A DNA stretch of 64,000 nucleotides from Pisolithus tinctorius (GCA_024663395.1 JANFAH010000001.1:620001-684000); one strand, 5' to 3'. Counted from the stretch's first letter, positions 31,359 through 43,961 are shown. Numbers and translations: made by a program. Notes: generated from the sequence alone by a model not told the origin.

Positions 31359-31692
31359 TGTAAGCATATGCTTACTACTCACACACACCACTCACACTCA
31401 CTGTGGTATCATGTCACACCATCACATCTCCTATTGTGCCCTCAATCTTTCATCTGGGCATGTGGATCCCTGCTGCACTGCATTGTACTGTTTGGACCCT
31501 GGGGATATATATACCAGTGCTGCATGTACTGTATGGATGGACATCTCTTCTTTCTTTCTCTCCCTCTCTCTCTCTTTCTCGACTGTCTTGTATCAGCATA
31601 TATGCTTGATCATAATCCCACACATGCCTGTCCATTTCTGTTATCATTGTGATCTGTCTTGAGTGTGCTCACCCCTACTGTGGTGAGTTCCA
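31359..31692 (+). repeat. 5' LTR of outer chromovirus
   Basis: 334 bp. Begins with the perfect 16-bp palindrome GTAAGCATATGCTTAC after the initial T. Contains 'ggggatatatatacc' (TATA-like, about 31500) and a CT-rich tract (31548-31580). Confidence 0.82.
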
Positions 31693-31716
31693 CTTTTTTT
31701 GAACATGCCATAGCAT

Positions 31717-34598
31717 GTGTTGACACCTGGTAAAGGTGTCAAGCTGCTGTCTTGTCGCATCCCCTCTGTTCCTGTACCCTTGACTACTCATAGTCAAGGG
31801 AATAACCCTCTGCCTGTGACACCATTGTCATCACCACTGTCTTCAACTTCATCTTTGTTGTCTCTGTTGTCTGCTGCCTCTCTTCCCCAGCCACCTACAC
31901 CATCACTTGTGGCCCTGCCTGATGATAATCTGTCTCCACCCATCTCTCCTTCACATATCCCCTTACCAGCATCCCTCCCACCATCTCCCACTTCCACAGA
32001 TAGCTCCTCATCATCTGATAGCTTCACTGTGGTTCTTCCCATCATTGCAATGTCTTCAGCGCAGTCCTTGATAGTGCAATGCAAAAATACTACTCCTGTT
32101 AAAACACCTCCCTTCTTGATGGCAGGAGATATTACTCTGGAAGGGCTGCATAGCTGGGAACTAGGTTGTGAAAATTACTTCCAGCTGAAAAGCATAGCAG
32201 AGGACATTCAGGTCACCAAGGTCATTGGCCACCCTCTGGACCACAATGTACAGGACTGGATCAGTAACAATGGTAGTTGGCTGACTGCCCTGACCACTTT
32301 CACTTGAAGTCACACATGCACCCAGACCTCACTGCAGAATATCATTTGACCACTTCCCATCATGAGAAACAGTTCCATGCTTGGCTCAATTTAATCCATC
32401 TTCTAGATGAGAAACATGTACATGATGCTGCCAAGCTTGATGCAGCTCTTTGTAAGAAGCTGTTTCAGCCTAGTCACTCAGCCAACGCTACTGCACCAAA
32501 CTCAAAAGCATCAGATGGTCATGTCCACACTTGTCCCCCTGCCCTTACTATCAAGGAATGTCAGCTCCTCCATGACAATTCAGGGTGTTTCAAGTGCTGC
32601 TGCCTCTTCCAAAACCATACTATGCATAGCTGTCCAAATGACTTCCCAGATGCTAAGAACTACAAGGTGCTGACTGCCACTGATGTTGAAGCTGCTAAGA
32701 AGAAACATGCAAAGCCAGTTGCCACTGTCATCGAAGAGGAGCCAGCAGCAAAGCATGCCCACATCACTGAAGTTGATGATGACACTGATGCCATCACTGT
32801 TGTCATGCCCCTTGCCACCCTTGGGGAGGGGACTGACTCTGGTGAAGAGTACATTGCACCTCTCTCAGTTCCTCATCTTCAATGGTCCTGCCTTCTTGAA
32901 GGACCTAATTTGACCTTCCCCTTGCCTGTAAAAGCACTGATTGATAGTGCCTCACATCTAGTTCTGATTGACAAAGGCCTCATCTTGAAGTTGGGTCTTC
33001 AGTGCCATCAACTACACAAGTCCCTCAATGTCTCAGTAGCACTTTCTTCTGGTGACTGGGAGGTCATGTCATTGCAGAGTTACATTGTTCTGTCCTGTCT
33101 CTCTTCAGATGCATGTTTTCATTCACATTCTGTTTGCACAATCATTGCGCCCCACTTGTGTACACCACTCTTGTTAGGGCTCCCCTTCCTCTCACATAAT
33201 GGACTTGTCATTGATTATGCTCTCCATACATGTGTTGATAAAGATACTGGTTACAATTTAATAAACCCTCCCCTGGTTTCTGTCCCTGCTCCCTCTCAAC
33301 CAGTGACTCCTACTGTCCAGACTGTTAAGCAGCTAAAGAATGCTGTTCTTGAAGAGTTACACAGTGTCTTACCCACCTATCACAAACTTGTTGAGGTGGC
33401 AGCCACTCTGGTTTGTGGAGTGGATGTCATTGGTGTGGTACAGCACCACATTGAAGTTCTTGCTGCTGCAGAGGAGCTGACAAAGTGAGATGCACGACTC
33501 AAGGATGAGTTTTCTGACCACTTCCCTGTTGACATTCCACCCATGGACACTCTGCCTGACAATGTCCTTGTCCATGTACAGCCCAGAGATGCTAACAAGG
33601 TAATCCAACTTCAGTCATATGATTGCCCTAAGAAGTATCATGAGGCATGGAAGACATTACTACAGCAGCATCTTGATGCTGGGTGGTTATGGCCCTCCAA
33701 CAGCATACACTCTTCGTCAGCCTTCATTATTCCGAAGGCAGACCCTACAGCATTACCCTGCTGGGTGAATGACTTTTGATAACTTAATCTGAATACAGTA
33801 CTGGACAATCACCTGCTACCCTGCATCAACAAGATCCTGCACGATTGTGCTAAGGGCAAGTACTTTGTGAAACTGAACATGACTAACACATTCTTCCAGA
33901 CCAAGGTACACCCAGACAATATCAAGTGGTTGGCAGTACATATGCCTTGGGGTCTTTATGAGTGGACCATCATGCCCATGGGGGTGTGGAACACCCCTGC
34001 TGTCCATCAGTGTCACATGTCCACTGCCCTCTGTCATCTAATCAACTGCATTTGCCATGTCTATCTTGATGATATTATCATCTGGTCGCAGACACTCAAG
34101 GAACATGAACACAATGTTCATGCAGTCCTTCAGGCCCTCCACAATGCTAAGTTGTTCTGCTCTCTTAAAAAGACTCAATTGTTCTGCACTGAAGTGCTTT
34201 TCCTTGGTCACCATGTCTCTGGTCAAGGGATCAAGCCAGATTCTTCCAAGATCACAAGGATCCTTGACTGGCCAGTCCCACAGTTGGTAACTGACATGTG
34301 CACCTTCCTTGGTCTTGTCCATTATGTTGCCGACCATCTCCCCAACCTTGCAGAACACACACATATTCTGAACACATTAACAACCAAAACAGCAGAGCTC
34401 AAGTTTCCAGTCTGGACCAACAATCATCAGCAGGCCTTTCAGGCCATCAAAGATTTGGTGGTCAGCCCTCACTGTTTGATGACCATTGACCACAATAATC
34501 CAGGTGATAACCACATATTTCTTATGTGCAATGCCTCAGATTTCCACACAGGAGCAATCCTCTCTTGGGGACCTACCTGGGAGAGTGCTCAGCCAGTT
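31717..34598 (+). pseudogene. Outer chromovirus gag-protease-RT
   Basis: Gag (31717-32307 with a Ser/Pro-rich front, then 32277 on after a frame change) contains 'HEKQFHAWLNLIHLLDEKHV' and a knuckle-like 'CFKCCCLFQNHTMHSC' (CX2C...HX4C). Protease-like 'ALIDSASHLVLID' has DSA in place of DSG, and 'LLLGLPFLSHNGLVIDY' follows (32930-33210). A TGA at 33486-33488 precedes RT: 'HEAWKTLLQQHLDAGWLWPS', another stop at 33778, then 'MKLNMTNTFFQTKVHP' and the catalytic 'CHVYLDDIIIWS' (YxDD, about 34050-34090), 'LFLGHHVSGQGIKPD' and the start of RNase H 'IFLMCNASDFHTGAILSW'. The frame ends at the insertion site of the inner chromovirus. Confidence 0.85.
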
Positions 34599-34599
34599 G

Positions 34600-35445
34600 T
34601 GTCATGACCATGACACCAGCGTAAGCCCCTGACACCTACTCTGCCCTCCTCCAACATGTTCCCATGCTTCTCTGCCCTCTTCTGACATGTTCCTGCGCTT
34701 CTCTGCCCTCCTCCGACGTGTTCCCACGCTCCTCTGACCCTCCTGACATGTCTCCACACCTCTCCAAGGTCCCCTGTCCATGTTCTGACCAACTCCACTC
34801 AACTCTGCCCTAGGGTTGGTCATGTGGGCTGTCAGACTTGCAGCCCTGCATTCTAGATAGGGTTCCGCCCTCGTGTCGGTTTTCTCCATTCTTCCGCTCC
34901 TTCGGTTTTTACCCTCTCTTCCTCGTTGTAGTAGTTTCCTTGTCTCAGTTAAGGTCCCCATTGTCCCTACCCTCTATCCCTTGTGTCGGAAGGACTCTAA
35001 CCCACTATACACTTATTGGCTTACATTCCGTACTGCACCACCCTTGACCTACGTCGTATATAAGGCCATGTAGTACTCTGATGTAGTCAGTACGAATATC
35101 GAATAAAGTCCCCACCTTCGACTCCCTCTCAGTCCCCTCTGGAGTTTCGTCTCCACTTCCTCTGAGTCCACTCCACCTCTGAAATACGAGGGCTGAGCTC
35201 GTGCAAGGGGGCAGCGCACTAGCTGAACCCAGTGCCCTCTCATCCAACCTCCAACCTCTGACCCCCGACTCCGACTCCAACCTCAGCCTCCGAGACTTTC
35301 CTTCATACCTCTCTGCTCACTGTTCGTTGAATATCTCGCCACCCAGTGGTCGGATTCGCTTCGGACTTTGACCGCTGTACTCCGCAGCCCAACCCGCTCC
35401 AACTCCGCCCTAAGAAGGAGCCAGGGGTGTTGTCCGACTTTGACA
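34600..35445 (+). repeat. 5' LTR of inner chromovirus
   Basis: 846 bp, TGTCATGACC...GACTTTGACA. Its first part has tandem-like 'ctgccctcctccgacatgttcc' variants. In the first roughly 325 bp all eleven differences from the 3' LTR are CpG versus TpG or CpA. Confidence 0.95.
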
Positions 35446-35467
35446 GTATATTTGTACTCTCACTTGT

Positions 35468-36829
35468 ATGAGCTCTCTCACTTCCCTTACCACATCTGCT
35501 ATGCCTCCCATGACACATCTCCAACAATGGGACGCTACCGAGGCCCTTGCTACAGCCTCGGCAAACCCCCGACATCTCCCTTCAGTTGTTGAGCCCTTCC
35601 GGAGCTTCTCCTCCAGGGGGCACTCCAACTCCAACCCTGCTCCAGGCAGCGCCTCACACGCTGCACCCTCCATCCATCAGCAGTCTGCCCTCCACTCTCC
35701 GCCACCTCCTATCGTCATTCACCCTGGCAGAGATGGACCAGGTGACCCTGACAATGACCCCAACGATCCTGACTACCATCCTGGTGATGGGCCTGATGAT
35801 GAGGATGATCCCAACAACCTCGGGGATCCCCTTGATGACCCAGTCCTTGCTCTGACTCAGGCCATCCATGCCCTAGCCCGCTCCAACCAGTGCTCTGGAG
35901 ACTCCACTCTGTGAACCAAGGTCTGTGAGCTGGACACCTTTGATGAGTCTGACCCTAAAAAACTCCATGAGTTCCTGGTCCAATGTGAGCTCAATTTCCA
36001 GGACCGCCCTCGGGCATTCCACTCTGACCGAGCCAAGGTCACGTATGCGCAGTCCTACCTTAAGGGCATGGCATTGGCCTGGTTTGAACCAGATCTTCTC
36101 AATCTGGATGATTACCTTAATCGTCCACTGTGGATGGATGACCACCACGAGTTCCTCCATGAGCTCACTACCAATTTCGGCCCTCATGATGCTGCTGCCA
36201 ATGCTGCCCAGCATCTGGAAAATCTTACCATGAAGGACTCTTCACGCATTGCGAAGTACTTAGTGGAGTTCAACTGCTGGGCTTCTCAGGTAAAAGACTA
36301 TGGCAAAGGCGCACTCTGCCACCGCTTCTACTCGGGTCTCCCTGACCACATCAAGGATGAAGTGTCCCATGTTGGCAAGCCTGCCACTCTTCATGCACTC
36401 CATGAGTTGGCCCAGACAGTAGATGCATGCTACTGGGAGCGCAAGTCAGAAGTCTCCCACTCCGCCAAGCCTCCTCCTGCCAAAAGAACTCCGCTCTGCA
36501 CCTCTGACTCAAGGCCGAAACCCTCTGCATCATCCTCCGCCCCTAAGTCCAACTCTAAAATGGCTGAAGCGCCAAAGTCCAACATCAACCATCTCCTCAG
36601 AAAGGATGGCAAGCTCACAGCAGCTGAGCAGCTCCGCCACCTTACTGGTGGGCTGTGCCTCTTCTGTGGTGAGCCTGGCCACTCTGCCAAGGATTGCCCA
36701 AAGTCAACTTCCTGCACTGCCAAGGCCCGTGCCACTAAGGCTGCCACTCCGACCGCTCTGCGGAAAGGTCAGAGCCAAAAAATTAACCCACTCCTCCAGG
36801 GAGCCTGTATGTCCTGGAGGAAGCATTGA
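35468..36829 (+). pseudogene. Inner chromovirus Gag
   Basis: ATG 35468 starts a Pro/Asp-rich front ('DPNDPDYHPGDGPDDEDDP'). TGA at 35912-35914 interrupts 'GDSTL*TKVCELDTF'; a frameshift-free continuation gives the capsid domain: 'DPKKLHEFLVQCELNF', 'YAQSYLKGMALAWFEPDLL', 'FGPHDAAANAAQHLENL', 'RFYSGLPDHIKDEV'. A zinc knuckle 'CLFCGEPGHSAKDC' (CX2CX4HX4C) follows at about 36655-36697. Near the stop, Cys in 'KVCEL' and Leu after it sit where I expect Arg and Pro, which fits C-to-T changes at CpG. Stop at 36829; pol continues in another frame. Confidence 0.87.
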
Positions 36830-39800
36830 TCCCATCCATGCAGAAGTCCACCTCAACGCATCTGCTCTTTCTGACCCTAATTCTCTTCTTCTGATTATTT
36901 CTCTTCTGGATTTCTCTGTAGATACTTTCCCTGCTCTGGTCGACTCAGGCTCTTCGCACTGTTTTGTTGACCCCTCTTTAGTTAAAAAATATAAAATCCC
37001 AACAAAAAATGTCTCTCTGCCTATTCCTCTCCGACTGTTTGATGGTACTAGTAATACTGCCATTTCCCAAGTAGTAGATTTCTCCATCCGCTTTGCCTCT
37101 GGCGATGTCACATCTGTTTCCTGTTATGTAACTCCATTGGATTCCGCCTGTTCATTGGTCTTGGGACACAACTGGCTCACCCGCTACAATCCATCAATTG
37201 ACTGGGTATTGAGCAGTATCTCGTTCCAACCATTGATACAAAGAATGCTGATGCCCTTGGCACCTCCATCACCTTCTGTTGCAACTTCCACTTCAGTACC
37301 AACACCCTCCGCTCTGTCTGCTCCTCCGACATCAGCTCTGCTGCCTACTCCGACAGCTGGCTTGCCATGCACTGCTCTGCATATCTCCCTCATTGGAGCT
37401 GCAGCCTTTGTCTGTGCATGTGCCCTTCCTGGCTCCGCACAGTTCCGCTTGCACCTCCGCCCTGAAGATATGAAACTCCGAGCCTCTTCAATGCCCTCCG
37501 CACCTCCTGATCTCTCTGCAGTACCCTCCAACTACCATGAGTTCGCTGAAGTCTTTAGTAAAGCAAAGGCTACTGAACTCCCTCCACACTGCAGCTTCGA
37601 TTTAAATATAGATCTCGAAGAAGGGGCTTCTCTGCCTCTAGGCACTGTCTACTCCCTCTCTCCACCTGAGCTTGAGGCGCTCCGCACCTTCATAGATGAG
37701 CACCTCAGCTACAGTTTCATTAAACAGTCAACCTCCGCCCATGGTGCTCCCTTCCTCTTCGTTAAGAAGAAAGATGGCTCACTCTGCCTCTGTGTGGATT
37801 ACTGAGGACTCAATAAAATCACCAAGAAAGACTGCTACCTGCTCCCTCTCATCTCTGACTTGCTCGATTCTCTGAGCCATGCTAAAATCTATAGTAAAAT
37901 CAACCTCCGCCATGCCTACCACTTAGTCCGAATCGGTGCTGGTGATGAATGGAAAACTGCCTTTCACACTCGCTATGGTTCCTATGAATGGTTGGTTATG
38001 CCCTTCGGTCTTACTAATGTGCCAGCAGCTTTCCAGCGGTTTGTTAACAGCATCTTCGCTGACATGCTCGATGTCTGCATTGTTGTTTACCTTGATGACA
38101 TCCTCATCTACTCCCACAATGAGGAGTTGCACCACCAACATGTAAAAGAGGTCCTCCGCCGCCTCTGCCAGCATAGCCTCTTTGCTAAGCCAGAAAAGTG
38201 CGAGTTCCACAAAGACTCTGTTGAGTACCTTGGCTATGTCCTCTCCCCATCCAGTCTGACCATGTCTGCTGATAAGGTCCAGTCCATTCATGATTGGCCT
38301 GAACTTCTATCATCGGTTCATCAGCAACTACTCTGACATACAGTGAGGGACAAAAGTGTTGCAATGTTTGTGAGGTGTGACTTGTTGCTGATGTAGCTTG
38401 GGCTATTCTGCACAGATAATCATGATACCTATACCATTGGAAAGGGGTGAGTCCAAGCTTTCCAGAGCACTAAGGTTCAGTCCAAACAAAGCAATACACG
38501 CTGAGATACACCCTATTCTTTCCAAAAAGTGCATTGCAATGCTTTTGTCCCTGACTGGTGAAATCATGAAATGTGACCTTTTGATGGGATTGAGGGCATG
38601 GAGGATGGGAAAAAATGATTACATAATAAACCACATGATCTTCCAGATGATTTGTCAGCATGTAAACAATGACAAACATTGGACCTGTACCATTAATCCT
38701 CCCTCTTTTACCACAACTCATGAAATCATCTCTCTAGCTCACATGGTCATTTTCTCAAGGAATTCTTATCAAATACTGGTGGTCACCACAGTTCCATCAG
38801 TATAATATGCTCTCAGAACCATCAGTCCCTTAAAAAACCTGCTGTCAGTCATTTCCTGGACTGTTTCTCCCCCCATGCCTGATGTGTTCTGGGACTAATC
38901 AGTACTTGGAAGGCTAAAAATGTTATGGAGGTCAATCTGGCACTTCAGAACATGATGTACAAACCAGTCCCCTCTCAACCAATGCATTTATGGCATGGGG
39001 ACAGTGGTATGGAAGTTAGGGCAAGACAAAATCCTCTTTACCCCTGGGTGTCATCTGAAGGATATGCTACTGAACTGCCATGGAGCAGAATCCTGTGCTT
39101 CCATCTGGCCCTGAATATTGCCTTTGGTCACATATGACCAAATAATCCTTCCCCAGTCATCTACAGTTCAGATCAGAGCAAGATCTAGTGAACCCTCTTA
39201 TGGTGCTCAGAGCACAAGGAGGTTTTGTCTCACCCCAACTTCCATATCAGTGTTCCTGTGCCAGGAATGCATTGGTTGAGAGGGGACTGGTTTGTACATC
39301 ATGTTCTGAAGTGCCAGATTGACCTCCATAACATTTTTAGCCTTCCAAGTACTGATTAGTCCCAGAACACATCAGGCATGGGGGGAGAAACAGTCCAGGA
39401 AATGACTGACAGCAGGTTTTTTAAGGGACTGATGGTTCTGAGAGCATATTATACTGATGGAACTGTGGTGACCACCAGTATTTGATAAGAATTCCTTGAG
39501 AAAATGACCATGTGAGCTAGAGAGATGATTTCATGAGTTGTGGTAAAAGAGGGAGGATTAATGGTACAGGTCCAATGTTTGTCATTGTTTACATGCTGAC
39601 AAATCATCTGGAAGATCATGTGGTTTATTATGTAATCATTTTTTCCCATCCTCCATGCCCTCAATCCCATCAAAAGGTCACATTTCATGATTTCACCAGT
39701 CAGGGACAAAAGCATTGCAATGCACTTTTTGGAAAGAATAGGGTGTATCTCAGCGTGTATTGCTTTGTTTGGACTGAACCTTAGTGCTCTGGAAAGCTTG

Positions 39801-40551
39801 GACTCACCCCTTTCCAATGGTATAGGTATCATGATTATCTGTGCAGAATAGCCCAAGCTACATCAGCAACAAGTCACACCTCACAAACATTGCAACACTT
39901 TTGTCCCTCACTGTAGTTGTTCCGCTCACCCACCTCACTCGGAAGGGCGCTCCTTGGAGCTTCTCCGAAGAGTGCCACTCCGCTTTCCTCCGCCTTAAGA
40001 CCGCTTTCACCTCTGCTCCAATCCTGACTCATTGGGTGCCTGATGCCCCAGTCACAGTTGAGACCGATGCATCGGACTATGCCATTGCAGGTATCCTCTC
40101 GATTACCTGCTCCGATGGTGAACTCTGCCCAGTTGCCTTTTACTCCCACACACTCACTGCTCCGGAGCTCAACTATGACACTCATGATAAGGAGCTGTTG
40201 GCAATTTTCGAGGCCTTCTGCCACTGGCAACATTACTTGGAAGGCTCTGCCACTCCTGCTGACGTGGTGACTGACCATAAAAACTTGGAGTATTTTTCCA
40301 CCTCTAAGGTCCTAACCCACCGTCAGGCTCGTTGGTCAGAGTACCTCTCCCAGTTCAACCTCACCATCTGTTTCTGCCCTGGCCACCTTGGAGCCAAGCC
40401 TGATGCACTTACCCGCTGCTGGGATGTTTACCCAAAAGAGGGGGATAAGGACTACGCACAGGTAAACCCTCATAACCTCCGCCCTGTGTTTACCCAGGAA
40501 CAGTTCACTTCGTCCCTCTGTACTACCCACCTCTTGGCCCCTGTGCTCTGA
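36780..40551 (+). pseudogene. Inner chromovirus protease, RT and RNase H
   Basis: Protease: 'FPALVDSGSSHCFVDPSLV' (catalytic DSG, about 36930-36985) and 'CSLVLGHNWLTRYNPSIDW'. RT begins 'YHEFAEVFSKAKATELPPH', 'GAPFLFVKKKDGSLCLCVDY', then TGA (37803-37805) before 'GLNKITKKD', where relatives have Arg. The catalytic '[13 protein letters not shown]' is at about 38080-38118. After 'IHDWPEL' a short deletion shifts the frame and the foldback element (38341-39913) is inserted at 'NYSDI|VVPLT'. RNase H follows: 'VTVETDASDYAIAGIL' (Asp), 'NYDTHDKELLAIFEAF' (Glu), 'VVTDHKNLEYF' (Asp), 'GAKPDALTRCWDVY'. Ends at TGA 40549-40551, again where Arg is expected. Confidence 0.88.
38341..39913. mobile_element. 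Foldback element with near-perfect 648-bp arms
   Basis: 1,573 bp, flanked by TA (38339-38340 and 39914-39915), with tips CAGTGAGGGACAAAAGTGTT typical of Tc1/mariner-type ends. The left arm (38341-38988) and right arm (39266-39913) are reverse complements with no mismatch where I compared them. The roughly 277-bp centre (38989-39265) is itself an imperfect inverted continuation. Within each arm, about 220 bp from the tip, an inverted copy of the tip recurs ('gcattgcaatgcttttgtcc', near 38531), so the structure is nested. No transposase motif; the identical 135-residue frames in the arms are by-products. Confidence 0.93.
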
Positions 40552-40555
40552 GCCG

Positions 40556-42390
40556 CTGTGAGTCAAAGTGTGGAAAGGCAGTGGGAACCAACCAAAACCA
40601 ACACAAAAGACAAAAGTAGAGCGAGTGGTGGTGTGCCTCCGCGGAACCTGGAGTGCAGAAAACCTAAATGGGGGGGGAGTTTCAATGGCAGGTGCTCCTA
40701 GCGCAAGTCGTCGACGAGTTACACAGGAGTAGATGAATGGATGATGTCTGAGGAGGGGATGCTGAACAGAGTGAAGGTGTTCAGCCGAAAGGACTTCTTG
40801 GAATAACGGACTTCAATAAAATGTACTCCTGGCGCAAGTCGTTGACGAGTTATGCAGGAGCGGAGGGATGACTGAGACTGCTGACTAAGAGGAAGCTTCA
40901 GATGAATGATGGAGGCAGATAGACTCTTCCGAATGAGCCTCAACTACCAAGTATATGAATGATGACAGATAGACCCCTTCGTGGAGCCTCAACTGTTGAT
41001 GACGAGATAGGCTCTGGACTGACTGCTGGATGACTTCTTCTGAATGACTTCTTGATTGATTCTTGATTGCTTGATTCTGGGTAGCTAAGTACATGGGGGT
41101 TTATATACTATGGGGGGAGCACAGCTTGTGACAAACAAGGCACAAACACTTGGTAAGTAATGAGTAAGGACTGAGTAATCATGATGAGTAAGCGAGAAAC
41201 GAAAAGTAAGCAAGTAAGGAGGATTGGTAAGTATTGGCAATGAACGAGTCAAGGATAGTCAAAATATCACAGAATGAGTCAAATAGAGTCAGAAACTGAG
41301 TAAGCGCACTGATATCACATTAGGGGGTGGCGATGCAAGTCAGATCTCGGTGGAGACATCTCTAGATCCAAAGATGGCATGACAGATGGATGGTGTTTCC
41401 AGATAGGGAAGTATTAATTCCAGAATTGAAGGGCATGAGTCAGGCGTCAAAGGGGGCTAGGGCATTGGGGGTCTGTGGGGCAATGAGAGCATACGCGATC
41501 GCGTCTCCCACCCTTCCATCCTCTCAGCAAAGTTAACAAAAACTTCATGGACGGGGTTCTGATGGAGGAGGAGGAGAAGGGGGGACATCTTCTGCTGGAT
41601 CTTGCAGTAGGAAGGCAAGATGCATGTCATACTCGTCATGAATGCGATTAGGGAGGCTGGAGGACAGTAGATTATACTGCAGCTGTCACAATGCGGGAAG
41701 AATGATAGACAAGATTGGAATAAAGACGGTGCAGGGAGCAGGGAGGAACGATCCATATGCTTCATCAAGAGGGGAGACTGAAACGACCACATAAGACCTT
41801 TCTAACCGAGTGACAGACCTGAGGCGACCAAAGAATGTCCTTCTGGAAGTCATACTGACAAGGAGAACACGCTGACCAAGCTGCATGGGACAGGACGGGG
41901 CTGACAACGATGGGATGAACCAGGGGGCTTCAGGACGGAAGCTGGTGGGAACGCCTGGCAGATATATGTAGCCATTGTCTCTGGCAAATGAGACAAGCGA
42001 GATGATTGACAAAGAGGTGGCCATGATTGATGGACTTCGCAAAATGAGCGTCTGATGGATGGAGTGCTGTAGAAACATGTAGGGTGCGAGGATCCTCTCC
42101 AAATTTGGAAGGAAGAATCGTGGGGCTGAGCACTTTAAGCGAGCATGCGAACCGAGTTGATATCTTTGGAAACGGCGGAGATATGACGGAAACCGGAATG
42201 CCGTACACGGGTGCTAAAAACTTTTAATGCGCACTTAACTCGCTTCCTCTTTCCTCTTTAGCACTGATGACTCGATCTTGTGCAAAGGATGACTGTTCAT
42301 GTCCAACAGTCTTTCTACGCATGAGGCCTTTAGTCTTCATCTGCATGCATGGGCATTGCGCACAACTCGTCAACGAGTTAGGCAGAGTCA
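40556..42390. mobile_element. Uncharacterised ~1.8-kb insertion in pol
   Basis: Separates RNase H from integrase of the inner chromovirus. Pol sequence stops after 'LLAPVL*AAV' and restarts in 'AVTM...CDTAMIFDVEQLHAD'. A possible 5-bp duplication GCTGT flanks it (about 40553-40557 and 42389-42393), which would fit an LTR-type insertion. Inside: 'aaatgggggggga' (40668-40680), three copies of a near-palindrome like 'caagtcgtcgacgagtta' (about 40704, 40833, 42362), and ATGAATGATG-rich repeats. Minus-strand frames (41457-42208) have no recognisable domain. Probably a non-autonomous element such as a TRIM or LARD; the exact ends are uncertain. Confidence 0.5.
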
Positions 42391-42399
42391 GCTGTAACC

Positions 42400-43918
42400 A
42401 TGTCCACAACACCTTTGGTGTGTGACACCGCCATGATCTTCGATGTTGAACAGCTCCATGCCGACATCATCTCCACACTACCCTCCAACCCCATCTCCGC
42501 TTCCCATCTCCCAACTCCGACAGACCTCCGCTGGTCATTGGACCATGAGGGTCTCCTCTGCCTTGATGGCCACATCTTTGTCCCTGACATTGATGGTCTC
42601 CACCTCCAAGTGCTTTGGTTTAAACATGACCATCCACTTGCAGGTCACTTTGGGCAGAGTCGCACTGTAGAGCTTGTTTGCCACGAGTACATATGGCCTA
42701 ACCTCCACACTGATGTAAAGAACTATGTCAGGTCCTGCACCACTTGTGGTCGCAGCAAGGTCCCTCATCACTGCCCCTTCGGCCTACTGAAACAGCTTCC
42801 TGTCCCTGAGAAGCCATGGAACTCCATCTCAATGGATTTCATCGAGCATCTCCCCAACTCTGCAGGCTACTCCACCATCTTGGTTGTTGTAGACCACCTT
42901 TCTAAACAAACCATGTTCATTCCGACCCATGACTCCATCACCTCCGCTGACCTAGCAAAACTCTTCCTTACCCACGTCTTTTCCAAGCATGGGGTACCCA
43001 CTCATGTCACCTCTGACAGGGGTCCAGAGTTTGTGTCGCACTTCTTGCGCTCCTTTGGAAAGGCCTTAGATATGCGCCTTCATTTTACATCGGGCTATCA
43101 CCTGGAAGGCAATGGCCAAACAGAGCGCATGAATCAGACCCTTGAGCAGTATCTCTGCACCTACTGTAACTATCAGCAAGATGATTGGTCAGAGTTACTC
43201 CCACTAGCAGAGTTTGCTTGTAATAATGCACCGAGTGCTACTACTGGAGTCTCTCCCTTTTTTGCTAATAAGGGCTACCACCCAAACTTGTCAGTTTACT
43301 CTGACCGCGATCTCACCTCTCTGAAGGCCCATAACTATGTTGTGGAGCTTTCTGCCCTGCATGACTTCCTCCACACTGAGATGGCTGCCGCACAACTCCG
43401 CTATCAAGGCCCAGCTGATGCTAGACACATTCTGCCACCAGAGTTCAAAGTTGGTGAGCAGGCTTATGTCAAGGCCAAGTACTTCCGCTCCACCCGCCCT
43501 TCGGCTAAACTTGCAGAGAAGAACTTGGGCCCCTATGCTATCATAGCTAGGCCTGGTACACACTCCGTCACCCTCCACTTACCTGATGCAATGCGGGCCA
43601 TCCACCCTGTCTTTCACATGTCGCAGTTAGAGCCTGCTACTCCAAACCCCTTCCCTGATTGGCACCAACCTCCGCCTCCACCTGTTGAGGTGGATGGTGA
43701 CCTTGAGCATGAGATTTCAGAGATCCTCAACTCAAAGGTGGATCGCCGCTGACATCATTGTCAGTTGTTGTATCTAGTCCACTGGGCAGGCTATGAGAAT
43801 ACTGAAGACAAGACCTCTTGGGTGTTGGCAACAGAGTTAGAACATGCCTCCAAATTGTTGGCTGCTTACCATGCTCACTATCCTCATAAACCTGGACCTT
43901 ACTCACCTCCATTGTAGC
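42400..43918 (+). pseudogene. Inner chromovirus integrase and chromodomain
   Basis: An HHCC zinc-binding front ('HDHPLAGHFGQSRTVELV' ... 'CTTCGRSKV', about 42627-42760). The catalytic core has Asp in 'ISMDFIEHLPNSAGYST', Asp in 'VTSDRGPEFVSHFLRS' and Glu in 'GNGQTERMNQTLEQYL' (42825-43160). The GPY-like region is 'NLGPYAIIARPGTHSVTL' and 'IHPVFHMSQLEP'. TGA at 43750-43752 ('KVDRR*HHCQ') breaks the frame just inside the chromodomain 'LLYLVHWAGYENTEDKTSWV' (to about 43860), where Arg would be expected. Apart from that stop the integrase reads intact. Ends near 43918, shortly before the polypurine tract. Confidence 0.9.
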
Positions 43919-43961
43919 TTTGCTATGGCCTTCAGGGGTTCAGGCCCTAAGGGGGGGATAC

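Noticed and set aside
38398..39856. Two identical 135-codon frames as duplicated genes
   Set aside because: They are the same arm sequence of the foldback element in opposite orientation and show no domain or codon bias.
19750..43752. TGA readthrough or an altered genetic code
   Set aside because: Intact frames in the same window end normally at TGA, and CpG decay of CGA explains the stops; other breaks (frameshifts, deletions) accompany them.
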